Made by a program: the position numbers and the translations under genes
Shown here: positions 28,344 to 36,533 of the stretch, in pieces
How positions within the stretch are numbered: the first letter of the stretch is position 1
Layout of the letters: the number at the start of each line of letters is the position of its first letter
Origin: Roseitalea porphyridii
Lineage (GTDB): Bacteria > Pseudomonadota > Alphaproteobacteria > Rhizobiales > Rhizobiaceae
Direction of reading: 5' to 3'
DNA length: 64,000 nt
Assembly (NCBI RefSeq): GCF_004331955.1
Contig: NZ_CP036532.1
Location: forward strand, 496,001 to 560,000
The notes under the pieces: model-generated
The model's database searches: none
The model's input: the letters and a program-made list of their open reading frames with translations, nothing else
Told to the model about the DNA's origin: nothing

Positions 28344-29483
28344 TCACCGCGCCAGCAAGAGGCCGCAATCGGGCTCGAACGACAGCCAGACCCGTTCCTC
28401 GTAGCCGATCGGATCCTCGACCGTGCGCTCGGAATTGAGCACGGTCGCCTTGACGACCTTGCCCGAATCCAGCCGGACGTTGAACACGGTGATGCCGCCC
28501 AGATAGGCGATGTCCCACACTTCGCCCTCGACGGCGTTGTGCTCGTGTTCGGGCCGGCCGCGGGTGACGTCGACCTTTTCGGGTCGGATCGCGAACCAGC
28601 CATGATCGCCCGCCCTGAAGCCGTCGGCCGCGTTGGTGCGGATGGTGAAACCGTCCTCGGCATCCAGATCGGCAAGGCTGCCCTGACGGGCCGTCACGCG
28701 GCCCTCGAACATGTTCACATTGCCGATGAAGTCGGCCACATAGCGGGTCGCCGGCGCCTCGTAGATCTCCGCCGGCGTTCCGACCTGCACGATGATGCCC
28801 GCATCCATCACCGCGATCCGGTCGGACATGGTCATCGCCTCTTCCTGGTCGTGCGTGACGATCATGAAGGTCAGGCCCAGTTCCACCTGCAGGTCCATCA
28901 GCTCGAACTGGGTTTCCTCGCGCAGCTTCTTGTCGAGCGCGCCGAGCGGCTCGTCGAGCAGCAGCAGCTTCGGCCGTTTTGCGACCGAGCGGGCGAGCGC
29001 GACGCGCTGGCGCTGGCCGCCGGAGAGCTGGTGCGGCTTGCGCTTTGCGAACTGTTCGAGCTTGACCAGCTTGAGCATCTGGTTGACGCGCTCGGCGATC
29101 GCGCCCTTTTCCATGCCCTCCTGCTTCAGCCCGAAGGCGACGTTGTCGGCCACCGACAGGTGCGGAAACAGCGCATAGGACTGGAACATCATGTTGACCG
29201 GGCGCTTGTGCGGCGGCACGCCCTTGAGCGGCTGGCCGTCCAGATGGATGTCGCCCGAGGTCGGCTCCTCGAAGCCGGCCAGCATCCGCAGAAGCGTGGT
29301 CTTGCCGCAGCCCGAAGGGCCCAGAAGCGAGAAGAATTCGCGCTCGTAGACGTGCAGCGTCAGATCGTCGACGGCGGTGAAATCGCCGAAGCGCTTGGTG
29401 ACGTTGTCGAAGGCGATGTAGGGCTTTGCGTTGCCGTCGGCCCAGGGCGCAAACGAGCGCCGCACATTGCCCAGCGACTTCAT
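28344..29483 (-). CDS. potG: Polyamine ABC transporter ATPase PotG
   Basis: A 379-residue ATPase that powers PotHI. Walker A is GPSGCGKTTLLRML (about residue 60), the signature is LSGGQRQRVALARS, Walker B is LLLLDEPLGALD and the switch His is in VTHDQEEA. The C-terminal TOBE regulatory domain starts near residue 290 (NMFEGRVTARQGSLADLD). The ATG giving MKSLGNVRRSF is preferred, since upstream in-frame sequence overlaps potF. A 12-base-pair hairpin lies in the 140-base gap after potF and may set the binding-protein to ATPase ratio. Confidence 0.93.
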   Translation of the reverse strand: MKSLGNVRRSFAPWADGNAKPYIAFDNVTKRFGDFTAVDDLTLHVYEREFFSLLGPSGCGKTTLLRMLAGFEEPTSGDIHLDGQPLKGVPPHKRPVNMMFQSYALFPHLSVADNVAFGLKQEGMEKGAIAERVNQMLKLVKLEQFAKRKPHQLSGGQRQRVALARSVAKRPKLLLLDEPLGALDKKLREETQFELMDLQVELGLTFMIVTHDQEEAMTMSDRIAVMDAGIIVQVGTPAEIYEAPATRYVADFIGNVNMFEGRVTARQGSLADLDAEDGFTIRTNAADGFRAGDHGWFAIRPEKVDVTRGRPEHEHNAVEGEVWDIAYLGGITVFNVRLDSGKVVKATVLNSERTVEDPIGYEERVWLSFEPDCGLLLAR

Positions 29484-29518
29484 GAATGCCCCCGGCGTCC
29501 GGAAGGCCGTCGCGGCGT

Positions 29519-29547
29519 TTCGTTCCGGGGTTTTTCCCCGGAACGAA
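29519..29547 (-). other. mRNA hairpin between potF and potG
   Basis: Perfect 12-base-pair stem TTCGTTCCGGGG / CCCCGGAACGAA with a five-base loop. On the transcribed strand it is not followed by a T-run, so it is more likely a 3'-end stabiliser for the potF message than a terminator. Confidence 0.6.
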
Positions 29548-29623
29548 GGATGTCGCAATGGACGGTGGAGCCCGGGATCGCGTCCCGGGACGGCGGCAAG
29601 GCGCCCGACAAGGCCGCTTCTCC

Positions 29624-30721
29624 CTACTGGCCCGTGGTGATCCGTGTCCAGGTTCGCGTCACGTTGCGCTGCTCGCGCTGGCTGTAGGGCGTGACCGTGT
29701 AAAGGCGCGACAGCGTTTCCTCGTCCGGATAGATCGCCGGATCGTTGATCACGTCGTCGATCAGGAATTCCTTCGCGGCCTCGTTGCCGTTGGCGTAGTA
29801 GACATAGTTCGACGCCTTGGCCATCACCTCGGGCCGCATCAGATAGTTGAGGAATTCGTGCGCCTCGGCGACGTTCTCGGCGTCGGCCGGGATCGCCATG
29901 TTGTCGAACCACATCAGCGCGCCTTCCTTGGGGATGATGTAGTCGACGGTGACGCCGGAATCGGCCTCGGCGGCACGGTCTCGGGCCTGCAGCACGTCGC
30001 CCGACCAGCCGACGGCCAGGCAGATGTCACCGTTGGCGAGCGCGTTGATGTATTCGGACGAGTGGAACTTGCGCACGAACGGGCGGATCGGCTCGTACAC
30101 CTCGGCGGCCTTGGCGAGGCTGTCGGCGTCGCGCGCGTCCGGATCCATGCCGGCATGGTTGAGCGCGGCGGGGATCATCTCGGCCGGTGCGTTCAGATGG
30201 AAGATGCCGCAATCCTCGAGCTTGCCGGCCGTCTCCGGATCGAACACCAGGTCCCAGGAATTGAGGTCGGCATCCTCGCCCAGGCGCTCGCGCACCATGT
30301 CGACATTGATGCCGATGCCGGTCGTGCCCCACATGTAGTTGATCGCGTAGTCGTTGCCCGGATCGTAGAGTTCGAGCCGTTCCATGATCGCCGGGTCCAT
30401 GTTTTCCAGGTTCGGCAGCGCCTCCTTGTCGAGCGGCTGGAACACGCCGGCCTTGATCTGGTTGGCCATGAAGGTGCCGGTCGGCACGACGATGTCGTAG
30501 CCGGTCGAACCGGCCAGCAGCCGGGTCTCCAGGATCTCGTTGGAATCGAACACGTCGTAGACCACCTCGATGCCGGTCTCGGCGGTGAACTCCTCGAGGA
30601 TGGATTCGTCGATATAGTCGGACCAGTTGAAAATCTTGACGACGCGGTCCTGCGCGCTGGCGGTGCCGGCGGCGGCAAGGGCCAGAACGGCCGTCGAGAC
30701 GAGAAGGGTCGAAATGCGCAT
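29624..30721 (-). CDS. potF: Periplasmic putrescine-binding protein PotF
   Basis: A 365-residue secreted binding protein. The signal peptide is TLLVSTAVLALAAAGTASAQ, then the mature start KIFNWSDYIDESILEEFTAET, highly typical of PotF/PotD. Ligand-site segments are VVPTGTFMANQIKAGVFQPLD, NYMWGTTGIGINVDMV and AVGWSGDVLQARDRA. It delivers polyamine to PotGHI. The start is the ATG giving MRISTLL; an upstream in-frame stretch is not signal-like. A gamma-glutamylpolyamine synthetase gene lies 128 bases upstream on the same strand. A half-site TGCACAAG of the divergent-operator motif at 32504 stands before it. Confidence 0.93.
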   Translation of the reverse strand: MRISTLLVSTAVLALAAAGTASAQDRVVKIFNWSDYIDESILEEFTAETGIEVVYDVFDSNEILETRLLAGSTGYDIVVPTGTFMANQIKAGVFQPLDKEALPNLENMDPAIMERLELYDPGNDYAINYMWGTTGIGINVDMVRERLGEDADLNSWDLVFDPETAGKLEDCGIFHLNAPAEMIPAALNHAGMDPDARDADSLAKAAEVYEPIRPFVRKFHSSEYINALANGDICLAVGWSGDVLQARDRAAEADSGVTVDYIIPKEGALMWFDNMAIPADAENVAEAHEFLNYLMRPEVMAKASNYVYYANGNEAAKEFLIDDVINDPAIYPDEETLSRLYTVTPYSQREQRNVTRTWTRITTGQ

Positions 30722-30848
30722 GTTGGAATGACTCCCGGTTTTCCTGTTGGCGCACGCGGTTCCGGCCATGGGCCGGCCGCGTTTGAACGAAAACCTATTG
30801 GTGTTTCTGGCAGTGCACAAGCGGTTTTGCGCGCCGCGTCCGACACGC

Positions 30849-32252
30849 TCAGAGATAGGTCGACCGTTCGAGCGGGGTGATCTCGTGCCAGAACGCCAGG
30901 ATCTCCGCCCGTTTCAGATCGCGGTAGATCTTGGCAAGTTCCGGCCCCAGCGCCCGCTCGCAGAACTGGCCCGCCGACGTCAGTTGCAGCGCCTCGTCCA
31001 TGTCGTCGGGAAGCTGCTCGCCAATCGTCGCGTCATAGGCGTTGCCGGTGACGGGCGGCGGCGGCGCCTCGCATTTGTCGAGCCCGTCCATCATCGCCTG
31101 CAGGATCGCGCAGAGCAGGATGTACGGGTTGGCGTCGGCGCCGGCGATGCGGTGCTCGATGCGCCGGTTCTCGTCGGTCGAGGCGGGAATGCGCAGCGCC
31201 ACCGAGCGGTTGTTGCGCGCCCAGACGGCGCGCGTGGGCGCGTACGAGCCCGGCTGGATCCGCCGGAACCCGTTCCAGGTGTTGATGAACAGGAGCAGGC
31301 CCTGCGGCATGGTCCGGATCAGTTCGGCGATCGCGCCGCCGAGCCGCCTTTCGCCCTCCTCGCCGGCGAAGACGTTCCGTCCCGCCTCGTCGGTCATCGA
31401 GGCGTGCACATGCATGCCGTTGCCGGCATATTCGATGAAGGGCTTGGCCATGAACGTCGCCTGCAGCCCGTGATTGCGGGCGCAGCCGGTGATGATCCGC
31501 CGCAGCATGATCACGTCGTCGGCGGCGCGCAGCGGGTCGCGCCGGTGCTGGAGATTGACCTCGAACTGGCCCGGAGCCGCCTCCTTGACGATCGTGTCGA
31601 TCGGCACGTTCTGGATCTGCGCGGCGGCCCTTATGTCCTCGAACAGCGGGCCGAACTCGGCCAGATCGTCGAGACCGTACATGCGCTGCCGGTCAGGACC
31701 GAGCGCCGTGCCGACCGGCTCGGGCATCGTGTCGCTGCCGGCCGGCTGCGGCGCCAGAAGATAGAATTCGACCTCGAAGGCGACGACGGGGTGAAGCCCG
31801 CGTTTGCCCAGCGCCTTGGTGATCCGCCCCAGCGCGTTGCGGCAGTCATAGCGCAGCGGTTCGCCGTCGGGGGTAAAGCCGCGCAGCAGCACCTGGGCCG
31901 TCTTGCGCTTGGCCCACGGCACGATCGTCAGGGAATCCGCGACGGCCCGGAAATAGCCGTCCAGATCGCCGCTTTCGATGTGCAGGCCCGTCTCGGCGAC
32001 CTCGCGGCCCCACACGTCGAGCCCGTGGATCGACATGGGAAAGTTGACGCCTTCCTTGAACGCCCTTTTCAGCGAGTCCGCCGGCGCCCACTTGCCGCGC
32101 AGGACACCGTTCGGATCGACGATCAGGAACTCGACCGCCTCGACGTCGGCATGCGCCGCGATGAAGGCGTCATATTCGGCCCGGTCGGCCGTGCGTGCCC
32201 CGGCATCCGGTACATCGGTCTCAGCAGCGGCAACGGGGGTCAGCGCGGTCAT
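30849..32252 (-). CDS. puuA: Glutamine-synthetase-like gamma-glutamylputrescine synthetase (second copy)
   Basis: A 467-residue GS-superfamily ligase expected to join glutamate to imported putrescine. Visible are VEAVEFLIVDPNGVLRGKW, the Glu-rich catalytic regions VAFEVEFYLLAPQ and EAAPGQFEVNLQHRRDPL, GNGMHVHASMTDEAG and the nucleotide loop RRIEHRIAGADANPYILL. Placement directly upstream of potFGHI mirrors the spu/puu arrangement in which uptake and glutamylation are encoded together. It is clearly diverged from the paralogue at 12.4-13.9 kb, so the two may prefer different polyamines. The 3' part of a small gene overlaps its start. Confidence 0.88.
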   Translation of the reverse strand: MTALTPVAAAETDVPDAGARTADRAEYDAFIAAHADVEAVEFLIVDPNGVLRGKWAPADSLKRAFKEGVNFPMSIHGLDVWGREVAETGLHIESGDLDGYFRAVADSLTIVPWAKRKTAQVLLRGFTPDGEPLRYDCRNALGRITKALGKRGLHPVVAFEVEFYLLAPQPAGSDTMPEPVGTALGPDRQRMYGLDDLAEFGPLFEDIRAAAQIQNVPIDTIVKEAAPGQFEVNLQHRRDPLRAADDVIMLRRIITGCARNHGLQATFMAKPFIEYAGNGMHVHASMTDEAGRNVFAGEEGERRLGGAIAELIRTMPQGLLLFINTWNGFRRIQPGSYAPTRAVWARNNRSVALRIPASTDENRRIEHRIAGADANPYILLCAILQAMMDGLDKCEAPPPPVTGNAYDATIGEQLPDDMDEALQLTSAGQFCERALGPELAKIYRDLKRAEILAFWHEITPLERSTYL

Positions 32253-32487
32253 GCGGTGCAGGCTCCGTGGATCGAAGTGCGATCTTGAAAGCCGCGGTTC
32301 GCGCTTTGTCAATCGCCGCCGGGCCGCGTCGCCGGCGCGCCAGCACCATGGCGATGTCCGCGAGGGCTCCTTCCAGGCCGATCGCGAAGCCATGGTCGCA
32401 GCTCTCGTAGAAGCGCTGCTCGGCCTGCGGCGAATTGCCGGGTTTGCGGGGTTTGATGAAGATGGGCGGCGGCGTGATGCCGGACAT
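32221..32487 (-). CDS. Small hypothetical protein overlapping the puuA start
   Basis: An 88-residue frame starting MSGITPPPIFIKPRKPG, with a central helix-like stretch (QAEQRFYESCDHGFAIGLEGALADIAMVLARRRRG split by Cys) and a basic end. Codon third positions are strongly G/C in the first 60 codons, as in real genes here. Its last 31 bases overlap the ligase start in another frame, which would give translational coupling. The ribosome site is weak (AAGTGA). No family recognised. It could be a genuine regulator or adaptor, or a leader. Confidence 0.5.
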   Translation of the reverse strand: MSGITPPPIFIKPRKPGNSPQAEQRFYESCDHGFAIGLEGALADIAMVLARRRRGPAAIDKARTAAFKIALRSTEPAPHDRADPRCRC

Positions 32488-32503
32488 GAGATCACTTCTT
32501 GTT

Positions 32504-32517
32504 TTGCACAAGTGCAA
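32504..32517. promoter_or_regulatory. Inverted repeat TTGCAC-AA-GTGCAA in the divergent promoter
   Basis: A perfect six-base palindrome 57 bases before the LysR gene and 17 bases before the small gene on the other strand. The half TGCACAAG recurs at 30814-30821 ahead of potF. Likely an operator for control of polyamine genes; the binding protein could be the divergent LysR regulator (inference). Confidence 0.45.
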
Positions 32518-32573
32518 TCTATTAGCCTCACGAAGCGCTCGATACGGCCGCTTGCGGAAGGTGCTTTTCATCA

Positions 32574-33449
32574 ATGAATGAACCGAACTGGGATGATCTG
32601 CGCATCTTCCTGCGCGTGTGCGAAGGCGGCGGGCTGACCGGGGCGGCCGCGTCCACCGGGCTGAGCCCCGCCACGATCGGCCGGCGCGTCACCGCGCTCG
32701 AACAGTGCATCGGCCGCACCCTGTTCGAGCGTTCGCAGGCCGGCTATCGGCTGACCGCCGACGGGCGCACGCTGCGCGACAAGGCGCGGGCGGTGGAAGC
32801 GGGCATGCGGCCGATCGCCGACTGGTCGCGCACCAGCGGTGAAAAGCCCGGCGTGCGCGTTTCCGCCGGCACATGGACGGCCAACTTTCTGGCCGACCAC
32901 TTCACCGCGCTGTGGTCGCCGGCCGATGCGTTCCACATCTGCTTCAAGACCACCGAGGCGCGGCTCGACCTGGCCCATCGCGAGGCCGAGATCGGCCTGC
33001 GCAACGCGCCGCCCGAGACCGGCAATCTGGCCGTGCGCAAGCTGGCCGATGTCGCCTTTGCGCCCTACCGGGCCGCGCATCTGCCCGGCGACGCGGCGCT
33101 CGACTGGGTGGCGATCGGCCGCGACGAGGCGCTGACGGCTTCCGCGCGCTGGGTGCTCGACCAGGCCGATGCGCCCGTCGCGGCCTGGGCGAACACGCCG
33201 CGCACGCTGGCCGATCTGGTCGCCGCCGGCGCGGGCCGGGGCGTGTTGCCCTGTTTCGCCGGCGACCGCGACCGCCGCCTTGTCCGTGCCGGTCCGGTGA
33301 TCGCCGGGATGGCCCATGCGCAATACATGATCACCCATGGCGACGACCGGCATCGCCCGGAGGTGCGCACGCTGATCGGCCGGATCGCCGCGCTGATCGA
33401 ACGAAACGCCGATCTCTATCGCGGCGAACGCTTTGTCGAAGCCGCCTGA
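32574..33449 (+). CDS. LysR-family transcriptional regulator, divergent from the polyamine operon
   Basis: A 291-residue regulator. The winged HTH is at about 1-65 (NWDDLRIFLRVCEGGGLTGAA, then TGLSPATIGRRVTALEQ), and the effector domain follows from about 90. It begins ATGAATGAACCG at the end of an A/T-richer promoter. Its position, divergent from the puuA-potFGHI transcription unit and sharing a palindromic operator, suggests that it regulates polyamine use; that is inference. It converges on the ScfR-type gene, with three bases between the stops. Confidence 0.88.
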   Translation: MNEPNWDDLRIFLRVCEGGGLTGAAASTGLSPATIGRRVTALEQCIGRTLFERSQAGYRLTADGRTLRDKARAVEAGMRPIADWSRTSGEKPGVRVSAGTWTANFLADHFTALWSPADAFHICFKTTEARLDLAHREAEIGLRNAPPETGNLAVRKLADVAFAPYRAAHLPGDAALDWVAIGRDEALTASARWVLDQADAPVAAWANTPRTLADLVAAGAGRGVLPCFAGDRDRRLVRAGPVIAGMAHAQYMITHGDDRHRPEVRTLIGRIAALIERNADLYRGERFVEAA

Positions 33450-33452
33450 CGG

Positions 33453-34889
33453 TCAGACGAAGTCGAATGCGCTCAGGCCCGTCGTCATGTCGTCGAGCCC
33501 GAGCGGCCGGGTGATCGGCGGCTCGGCGCGGGCCAGGCACCCGGCGCGCTCGCACACCCGGCAGGCCGGTCCGACCGGGATCGCCTGCACGCGCCCGTCC
33601 TCGTCCGCGCCCACCCGCAGCGCGGCGCCATAGACCACATCGTTGCGGTGGGCGATCTCGCAGCCCAGCAGGATCGCGGTGCGCCGCGGCCGCTCGTGGA
33701 ACGCGCCCTGCGGGCCTTCCAGCGTGCGCGCGATGACCAGGAACTCGACATCGTCGGGCATGCGCACCGCTTCCACCAGGATGTGGCCGGGCGTGTTGAA
33801 CGCCTCGTGCACCGGCAGTTTCGGGCACGAGCCGCCAAACCGCGCCTGCGGGTAGCCGCGCGCGCCGGCCCGGCGGAAGCGGTTTCCGGCCTGGTCGATC
33901 TCGGCCATGAAGAAGGGAATGCCCGCCGCGCCGCGCCGCTGCAGCATGGTCAGCCGGTTGGCCGCCTGCTCGAACGACACGCCGAAGCGCGATTTCAGCA
34001 CGTCGATGTCGTAGCGCGCGCGCGTCGCCACCTGCAAAAAGCGCTCATAGGGCATCATCAGCGCGTGCGCCGCATAGCGCGCCATCTCGAACCGGGCGAT
34101 GCGCTGCGCCTCGGCCGACGAAAGCTTGAGATCCTCGATCTCGGCGGTGATCGCCACCTGCATGCGGATCAGCGCCGCCTCCATGGCGATCTCGCGCTTT
34201 TGGTCGGACGGCGACAGCCGCTCGGAGACGAACAGCCGGTTCGAATGCCGGTCGTAGCGCCGCTTCCAGTTCGGCATCGCGTCGACCGGCAACACCTTGA
34301 CCGCGATGCCGTGATCGGCGCGCAGCCAGTCCTTCAGCGCGCCGGCCAGATCGTCCCCCGGCGACAACAGCTTGATGAAGCTCTCGGCCTCCTCCTCCAG
34401 CCGGGCGAAATGGTTGGGCCGCTTTTCCAGCGTGTCGCGCACCTCGTCCGCCGGCAGGCGCGTCGAGGCGATGCGCGTCTCGTGGCCCTCGCGGGCGAGC
34501 ATGTCCGACAGATCGCTCAGCCGCTCCTGGCTCTCGCGGAACGCCCGGTACAGCTTGACCAGCGCGCTGGCGACGTTCGGCGCGCCCTCTGAAATCTCGA
34601 TCAGCTCCTGGTCGCCGGGCAGTTCGCCGGCCAGCAGCGGGTCCGAGAACATCTCCTTGAGCTGCGGCAGCAACTGTTCGCCGCCGCCCTGCAACTCGTT
34701 GACGTCGACCTTGTAGACCGAGGCCAGCTTGAGCAGCAGCTGCACGGTCAGCGGGCGCTGGTTGCGCTCGATCAGGTTCAGATAGCTCGGCGAGATGCCC
34801 AGATCGGCGGCCATCGCCGTCTGGGTGAGTTCGCGCTGGGTGCGGATGCGCCGGATCCGGGCGCCGGCGAAGATCTTCTGTTCGGCCAC
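33453..34889 (-). CDS. XRE-HTH/ImmA-type regulator of the ScfR (short-chain acyl-CoA) family
   Basis: A 478-residue regulator. The N-terminal XRE helix-turn-helix is RIRRIRTQRELTQTAMAADLGISPSYLNLIERNQRPL (about 12-50). The middle is an ImmA/IrrE-like region (about 180-320) without a clear HExxH, and the C-terminal ScfR domain has conserved Cys: SCPKLPVHEAF and CRVCERAGCLARAEPP. Family members (PccR, MccR, RamB) sense acyl-CoA or related intermediates and control propionate, acetate or glyoxylate genes. The GTG start follows AAAGGAA. Divergent DNA upstream (364 bases) holds no gene. Target not identifiable here; no pcc or mcc genes are adjacent. Confidence 0.85.
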   Translation of the reverse strand: MAEQKIFAGARIRRIRTQRELTQTAMAADLGISPSYLNLIERNQRPLTVQLLLKLASVYKVDVNELQGGGEQLLPQLKEMFSDPLLAGELPGDQELIEISEGAPNVASALVKLYRAFRESQERLSDLSDMLAREGHETRIASTRLPADEVRDTLEKRPNHFARLEEEAESFIKLLSPGDDLAGALKDWLRADHGIAVKVLPVDAMPNWKRRYDRHSNRLFVSERLSPSDQKREIAMEAALIRMQVAITAEIEDLKLSSAEAQRIARFEMARYAAHALMMPYERFLQVATRARYDIDVLKSRFGVSFEQAANRLTMLQRRGAAGIPFFMAEIDQAGNRFRRAGARGYPQARFGGSCPKLPVHEAFNTPGHILVEAVRMPDDVEFLVIARTLEGPQGAFHERPRRTAILLGCEIAHRNDVVYGAALRVGADEDGRVQAIPVGPACRVCERAGCLARAEPPITRPLGLDDMTTGLSAFDFV

Positions 34890-35252
34890 GGCCTCGTTCC
34901 TTTCGGGCGTCGACCATGCGCATGCTTTGACTCTTTTGACAAGTTGACTTCGGCCTTGGGTCACAGCGGCGACCAAAGCACCCCTCGAACGGGTGCGATG
35001 CGGCAAAACACTGTTGTCTTTCGCCTTTTCTGCATCATGATCGGCGGCGGGCGGTTCGGTGGCGCCTTGTCAATGCCGATCGAAAGCCGATGGGGCGGCG
35101 GCATTGACAGGTTTTTGCCGGCGTGGCCGGCGGAACGTGGCCGGACCGCCCGCGCGACCGGCCGAAGCGCCGGCGCAACCAAAGGGGCGGTGGACTTTTC
35201 GGCCCGCCGCCGCCAATAAGGACCAACGGCCAAACCCGCCACGGAGCAGCAC
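34890..35252. other. Gene-free promoter region with an 11-base inverted repeat
   Basis: 363 bases without a supported gene. The left part should hold the ScfR-type promoter. An 11-base perfect inverted repeat, TGTCAATGCCG / CGGCATTGACA, occupies 35068-35078 and 35099-35109 and is followed by GGTTTTTG. The rest is G/C-rich and featureless. Confidence 0.6.
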
Positions 35253-35501
35253 ATGTCCAGCCACGAACGTCCCAAGACCCATGTCAAGGAGCGCGCCGAA
35301 GAGCAGTCCTCGACCATGGGCGCCGACCAGCAGGCCGCCATCCGCATGCTGGCCAACGACCTGCACCGGCTCAACCAGTCGGTGATGAAGGCGGTCGAGG
35401 CGGGCGTGTCGGTGGAACTGGTGCGCTCGGCCCGCCACCATGGCGGCGACGGCAACTGGGGCGACCTTTTGATCCCGGTGATCGTCACCCAGGGCAAGTA
35501 G
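35253..35501 (+). CDS. Small hypothetical protein, 82 residues
   Basis: Starts MSSHERPKTHVKERAEEQSS and is hydrophilic, with a predicted helix (GADQQAAIRMLANDLHRLNQ and following), a Gly/His turn (HHGGDGNWGD) and a short hydrophobic end LLIPVIVTQGK. Codon use fits the host. A purine-rich GGAGC lies before the ATG. No domain recognised. It stands alone between a regulatory region and a repeat-rich stretch. Confidence 0.6.
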   Translation: MSSHERPKTHVKERAEEQSSTMGADQQAAIRMLANDLHRLNQSVMKAVEAGVSVELVRSARHHGGDGNWGDLLIPVIVTQGK

Positions 35502-35596
35502 CCGACGCATCGCACCCCTCATCCCACCCCGCACGCGTGGGAGGGAGGCCGTCGAGCATCGCGCCCCGTCCCTCGTGACGGCGTGTCCGGCGCCCC

Positions 35597-35617
35597 ACCT
35601 CCCCCTTGAGGGGAGGT
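35597..35617. repeat. Intergenic palindrome ACCTCCCC / GGGGAGGT
   Basis: Eight-base perfect arms around a five-base loop, followed by the ATCCGGGTGGGGGT type sequence often seen in Hyphomicrobiales intergenic elements. Likely a dispersed, non-coding repeat. Confidence 0.6.
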
Positions 35618-35739
35618 CGGAGAAGCGCGCGCAGCGACGCTGATCCGGGTGGGGGTATCGGTTCGCCAATCACGCCTGCTTATTACCCCCGCCGCATCGC
35701 CTGCGATTCGCTGGACTCTGCCGTCCTGCCTCCTTCGGC

Positions 35740-35831
35740 GTCATTCCGGAACTTGATTCCGGAATCCAGTTGCGTGATGGCCGACGCCTCGGCTCTGGAT
35801 TCCGGGTTCGGCTGCGCCGCCCCGGAATGAC
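35740..35831. repeat. Nested inverted repeat with GTCATTCCGG ends
   Basis: Outer arms GTCATTCCGG (35740-35749) and CCGGAATGAC (35822-35831) enclose inner arms GGAATCCAG (35761-35769) and CTGGATTCC (35795-35803), and a palindrome GATTCCGGAATC at 35755-35766. This is the architecture of a common alphaproteobacterial intergenic element, possibly a palindromic MITE-like or REP-like sequence. Confidence 0.7.
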
Positions 35832-35961
35832 GGTGTGGAAATTTGCCACCCCGCTCCCCCGGGCGCAGCCCGCAAGGCCGACCGGCCGTCCGAGCCTTTG
35901 CGAGGCCCATGCGGAGGCGTTCTCCGACAGGAGAACTGCCGTGAGCGCAGGAGAACGGAAC

Positions 35962-36022
35962 GACGGGCGGTCCGGAAGCCGCGATCCGAAGTCATGTATG
36001 TGCGGTCTCCAGACCGCCCGTC
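35962..36022. repeat. Inverted repeat GACGGGCGGTC / GACCGCCCGTC
   Basis: Eleven-base perfect arms at 35962-35972 and 36012-36022 with a 39-base spacer. Non-coding; likely another dispersed element or a cruciform-forming remnant. Confidence 0.6.
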
Positions 36023-36489
36023 CGGCGGGCTTGCGGTGATCGTCGCCCGGCGCGGGCCCTTTTCCGGGCCGGTCCGGCATGTTGTGGCACCTGTTTCTGC
36101 CGCCGCGCGTGTTCGCGCCGCCGATCCTCGGCCATGCCGGTTCCCGCTCCTGCCTTCGCGCTGAACGGAACACCGGACAGCGGCAAGGCGGATGCGCCAG
36201 ACCTTCGTTCCGCCCTGGCTTGGGGGTTCATCACCCGGCCGGACACCTCTGCCCGACCAGCCAGGCCGCCGTCCCTTTCCCCGCATCGTCGGTTCTAGAC
36301 CCGAGGTTCCGCGAAAGGGATGGCCGGGAGTGTAGGGGAGGTGGGCAGAAGGGGGATAAGTGTTTTTGAGGTTTCGTCGACCCTTGGCGGACGTCCACTC
36401 GTCTCTTGGGATTTTAGGACACAACTCGTGAAAGCCGCCGTTCGCAACGAGCGTTCAAATCGCCAGAATGCCATTGTGTCCAACTTATT

Positions 36490-36511
36490 TGTTGTGTACT
36501 TGATCACAACA
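36490..36511. promoter_or_regulatory. Inverted repeat TGTTGTG-N8-CACAACA, candidate operator
   Basis: Perfect seven-base arms in an A/T-rich promoter, ending 22 bases before the XRE-ImmA start codon. Position and shape fit autoregulation by the encoded HTH protein. Confidence 0.55.
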
Positions 36512-36533
36512 GAAAAGTTGGGTAACATCAGGC

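Larger units (their letters stand above)
35502..36533. repeat. Gene-free repeat-rich stretch
   Basis: More than 1 kb with no credible gene. It contains three independent inverted-repeat elements (35597-35617, 35740-35831, 35962-36022) plus more degenerate G/C-rich sequence. Open frames in it have no consistent codon signature and read through the palindromes. Toward the right end the base composition drops, and the region passes into the promoter of the XRE-ImmA gene at 36534. Confidence 0.75.

Noticed and set aside
35670-36424. Several overlapping open frames in the repeat-rich stretch
   Set aside because: They read through palindromes, are rich in Arg, Pro and Gly in every frame, and show no consistent codon bias.
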